A stretch of 50,022 nt of DNA. Origin: Actinomycetes bacterium (lineage in GTDB: Bacteria > Actinomycetota > Actinomycetes > Actinomycetales > Micrococcaceae). This document shows positions 49,069-50,022 of this stretch, in pieces. A program made the translations under genes and the position numbers. The notes below the pieces were generated by a model that saw nothing but the letters and a program-made list of their open reading frames with translations, made no database searches and was not told where the DNA came from. The DNA is taken from NCBI GenBank assembly GCA_023426375.1, contig JAFAAV010000139.1, positions 1-50,022 of the forward strand. Direction: 5' to 3'. Position 1 is the stretch's first letter, and every line of letters starts with the position of its first letter.

Positions 49069-49455
49069 TCAGGCGATCTCGTTGAGTTCTTCCTCTGCGC
49101 GTGCGAAGTTATGGCGGTCCACCAGGAACCACGAAGCCGCCGAGTTCACGGCTGCCACGGTCAACACGGAGGGCCACGCGCCGATCTTCTTGGCCAGCGG
49201 GTGGGACAGCCCGAAGCCTGCCAGGTACAACACACTCAGGCCCGCTGTGGTGGCGGGTCCCGCAGACTTGTACCAGGTGCGCCCGGCCATCACGCCGTCT
49301 GCCAGCAGTGCCACACCGCCCAGGGCGCGGATCTTGGTCAGACGGGCCACGGCGTAACCACCGATCAACCCGCTGGCGACCACGGCCGAGCTGGGCATCT
49401 CCACGGGGGAGGGCAGCTGCTGGTCCACGTAGTGCAGTGTTTCCTTGAGGTTCAT
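49069..49455 (-). CDS. Small membrane protein of unknown function
   Basis: A 128-residue protein with about four short hydrophobic segments rich in Gly and Ala (VVASGLIGGYAVARL, VALLADGVMAG, LSVLYLAGFGL, SVLTVAAVNSAASWFLV). No named family is recognised. The ATG follows the aminotransferase stop directly (TAGATG), so translation is probably coupled to it. It may be a housekeeping envelope protein; nothing more can be said. Confidence 0.7.
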   Translation of the reverse strand: MNLKETLHYVDQQLPSPVEMPSSAVVASGLIGGYAVARLTKIRALGGVALLADGVMAGRTWYKSAGPATTAGLSVLYLAGFGLSHPLAKKIGAWPSVLTVAAVNSAASWFLVDRHNFARAEEELNEIA

Positions 49456-50022
49456 CTACTTGGCTCCCAGTACTTTCTGTAGGCGGGACAGACCCTCGGC
49501 GAGATCATCGTCTCCCAGGGCGTAGGACAGTCGCAGGTACCCGGATGGGCCGAATGCCTCACCCGGTACCACGGCCACTTCGGCGCGTTCCAGGATCATT
49601 TCGGCGAGCTCGGCGCTGGTTTGCGGGGTGACGCCGTCGAAGTCGCGGCCCAGCAACGCAGTTACGTCAGGGTAGGCGTAGAACGCGCCGGTGGGGGTGG
49701 GGCAGACCACGCCGTCAATGGCGTTGAGCCCGTCCACGATCACTCGACGACGTCGATCGAAGGCCTCGCGCATTGCGCTCACCTGATCCATGGGCCCATT
49801 CAAGGCGGCCAGCGCTGCGCGCTGGGCCACGTTGTTCACGTTGGAACTCAGATGGGACTGCAGGTTGGTGGCGGCCTTGATGACGTCCTTGGGGCCGACC
49901 ATCCAACCCACGCGCCAACCGGTCATGGCGTAGGTCTTTGCCACACCGTTGAGCAGGATCAGGTTCTCGTGCAGCTCCGGTGCCGCCTGGGCGATCGAGG
50001 TCAACTCCACACGGTCGTAGGT
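49456..50022 (-). CDS. Pyridoxal-phosphate aminotransferase, aspartate type (partial, C-terminal part)
   Basis: The last 188 residues of a class I/II aminotransferase whose N-terminal half lies beyond the window. The PLP lysine lies in NGVAKTYAMTGWRVGWMVG, and the substrate-carboxylate Arg in SGYLRLSYALGDDDL near the end, as in aspartate aminotransferases of the Ib type (AspC). It converts aspartate and 2-oxoglutarate to oxaloacetate and glutamate. The frame stays open to 50022. Confidence 0.9.
   Translation of the reverse strand, partial: TYDRVELTSIAQAAPELHENLILLNGVAKTYAMTGWRVGWMVGPKDVIKAATNLQSHLSSNVNNVAQRAALAALNGPMDQVSAMREAFDRRRRVIVDGLNAIDGVVCPTPTGAFYAYPDVTALLGRDFDGVTPQTSAELAEMILERAEVAVVPGEAFGPSGYLRLSYALGDDDLAEGLSRLQKVLGAK

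Overview
The window looks like chromosomal DNA of a high-GC Gram-positive bacterium, most likely an actinobacterium of the order Micrococcales (Micrococcaceae-like). This rests on the even GC-rich codon use, a mycothiol synthase (mshD) beside a GlnR-type regulator, a MetP/MetS sodium-methionine importer pair, paired MaoC-type HadA/HadB-like dehydratases before murB, an actinobacterial phosphofructokinase (GGEGT plus PKTIDND), GTG starts and many apparently leaderless promoters. I cannot name the genus from sequence alone. No rRNA, CRISPR array, prophage or transposase gene is visible; three tRNAs (Tyr, Thr, Met) are present.

Layout. 1-1.6 kb: an aromatic-acid-type MFS transporter and its terminator. 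1.6-3.2 kb: a solitary PD-(D/E)xK nuclease-like gene bracketed by three copies of a short structured repeat, two in tandem on the left and one inverted on the right that supplies the gene's stop codon. 3.2-5.8 kb: a polar amino-acid ABC importer (binding protein, permease, ATPase). 5.9-9.7 kb: isoprenoid quinone genes (isochorismate synthase divergent from a MenJ-like reductase and a polyprenyl diphosphate synthase). 9.8-12.9 kb: metP-metS and a RarD-type permease. 12.9-18.5 kb: a DUF6882-like acidic protein divergent from a two-gene unit (YezG-like/SseB fusion, MMPL exporter). 18.6-20.7 kb: catalase with its Fur-family regulator. 21-23.3 kb: a single protein joining an ECF sigma factor, a zinc-finger anti-sigma module, a membrane segment and a long low-complexity ectodomain. 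23.3-26.7 kb: HtpX, an AT-richer glycosyltransferase islet between two matching terminators, YajQ, a small secreted protein and tRNA-Tyr. 26.7-31.4 kb: a glyoxalase/TetR divergon with a clear operator, a luciferase-like monooxygenase, thioredoxin, VIT1 family protein and an AlkA-like glycosylase. 31.5-35.3 kb: a DUF2079 membrane protein and a DeaD/CsdA RNA helicase. 35.4-39.7 kb: tRNA-Thr, tRNA-Met, hadAB-like genes, murB, a TIGR02611 membrane protein, an Escherichia-type asd and a small acetyltransferase. 39.8-44 kb (minus strand): glnR, mshD, a NUDIX-phosphatase fusion, thyA and folA. 44.2-46.7 kb: a tightly packed four-gene unit ending in ygfZ. 46.9-50 kb: pfkA, ppk2, a small membrane protein and the C-terminal part of an aspartate-type aminotransferase that runs off the window.

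Most genes are housekeeping: quinone and cell-wall synthesis, thymidylate and folate, thiol and oxidative defence, amino-acid import. The parts that stand out are the nuclease with its repeat element, the membrane-tethered sigma factor, the DUF6882/YezG-SseB/MMPL neighbourhood, the glycosyltransferase islet and a set of well-formed operators and leader hairpins.
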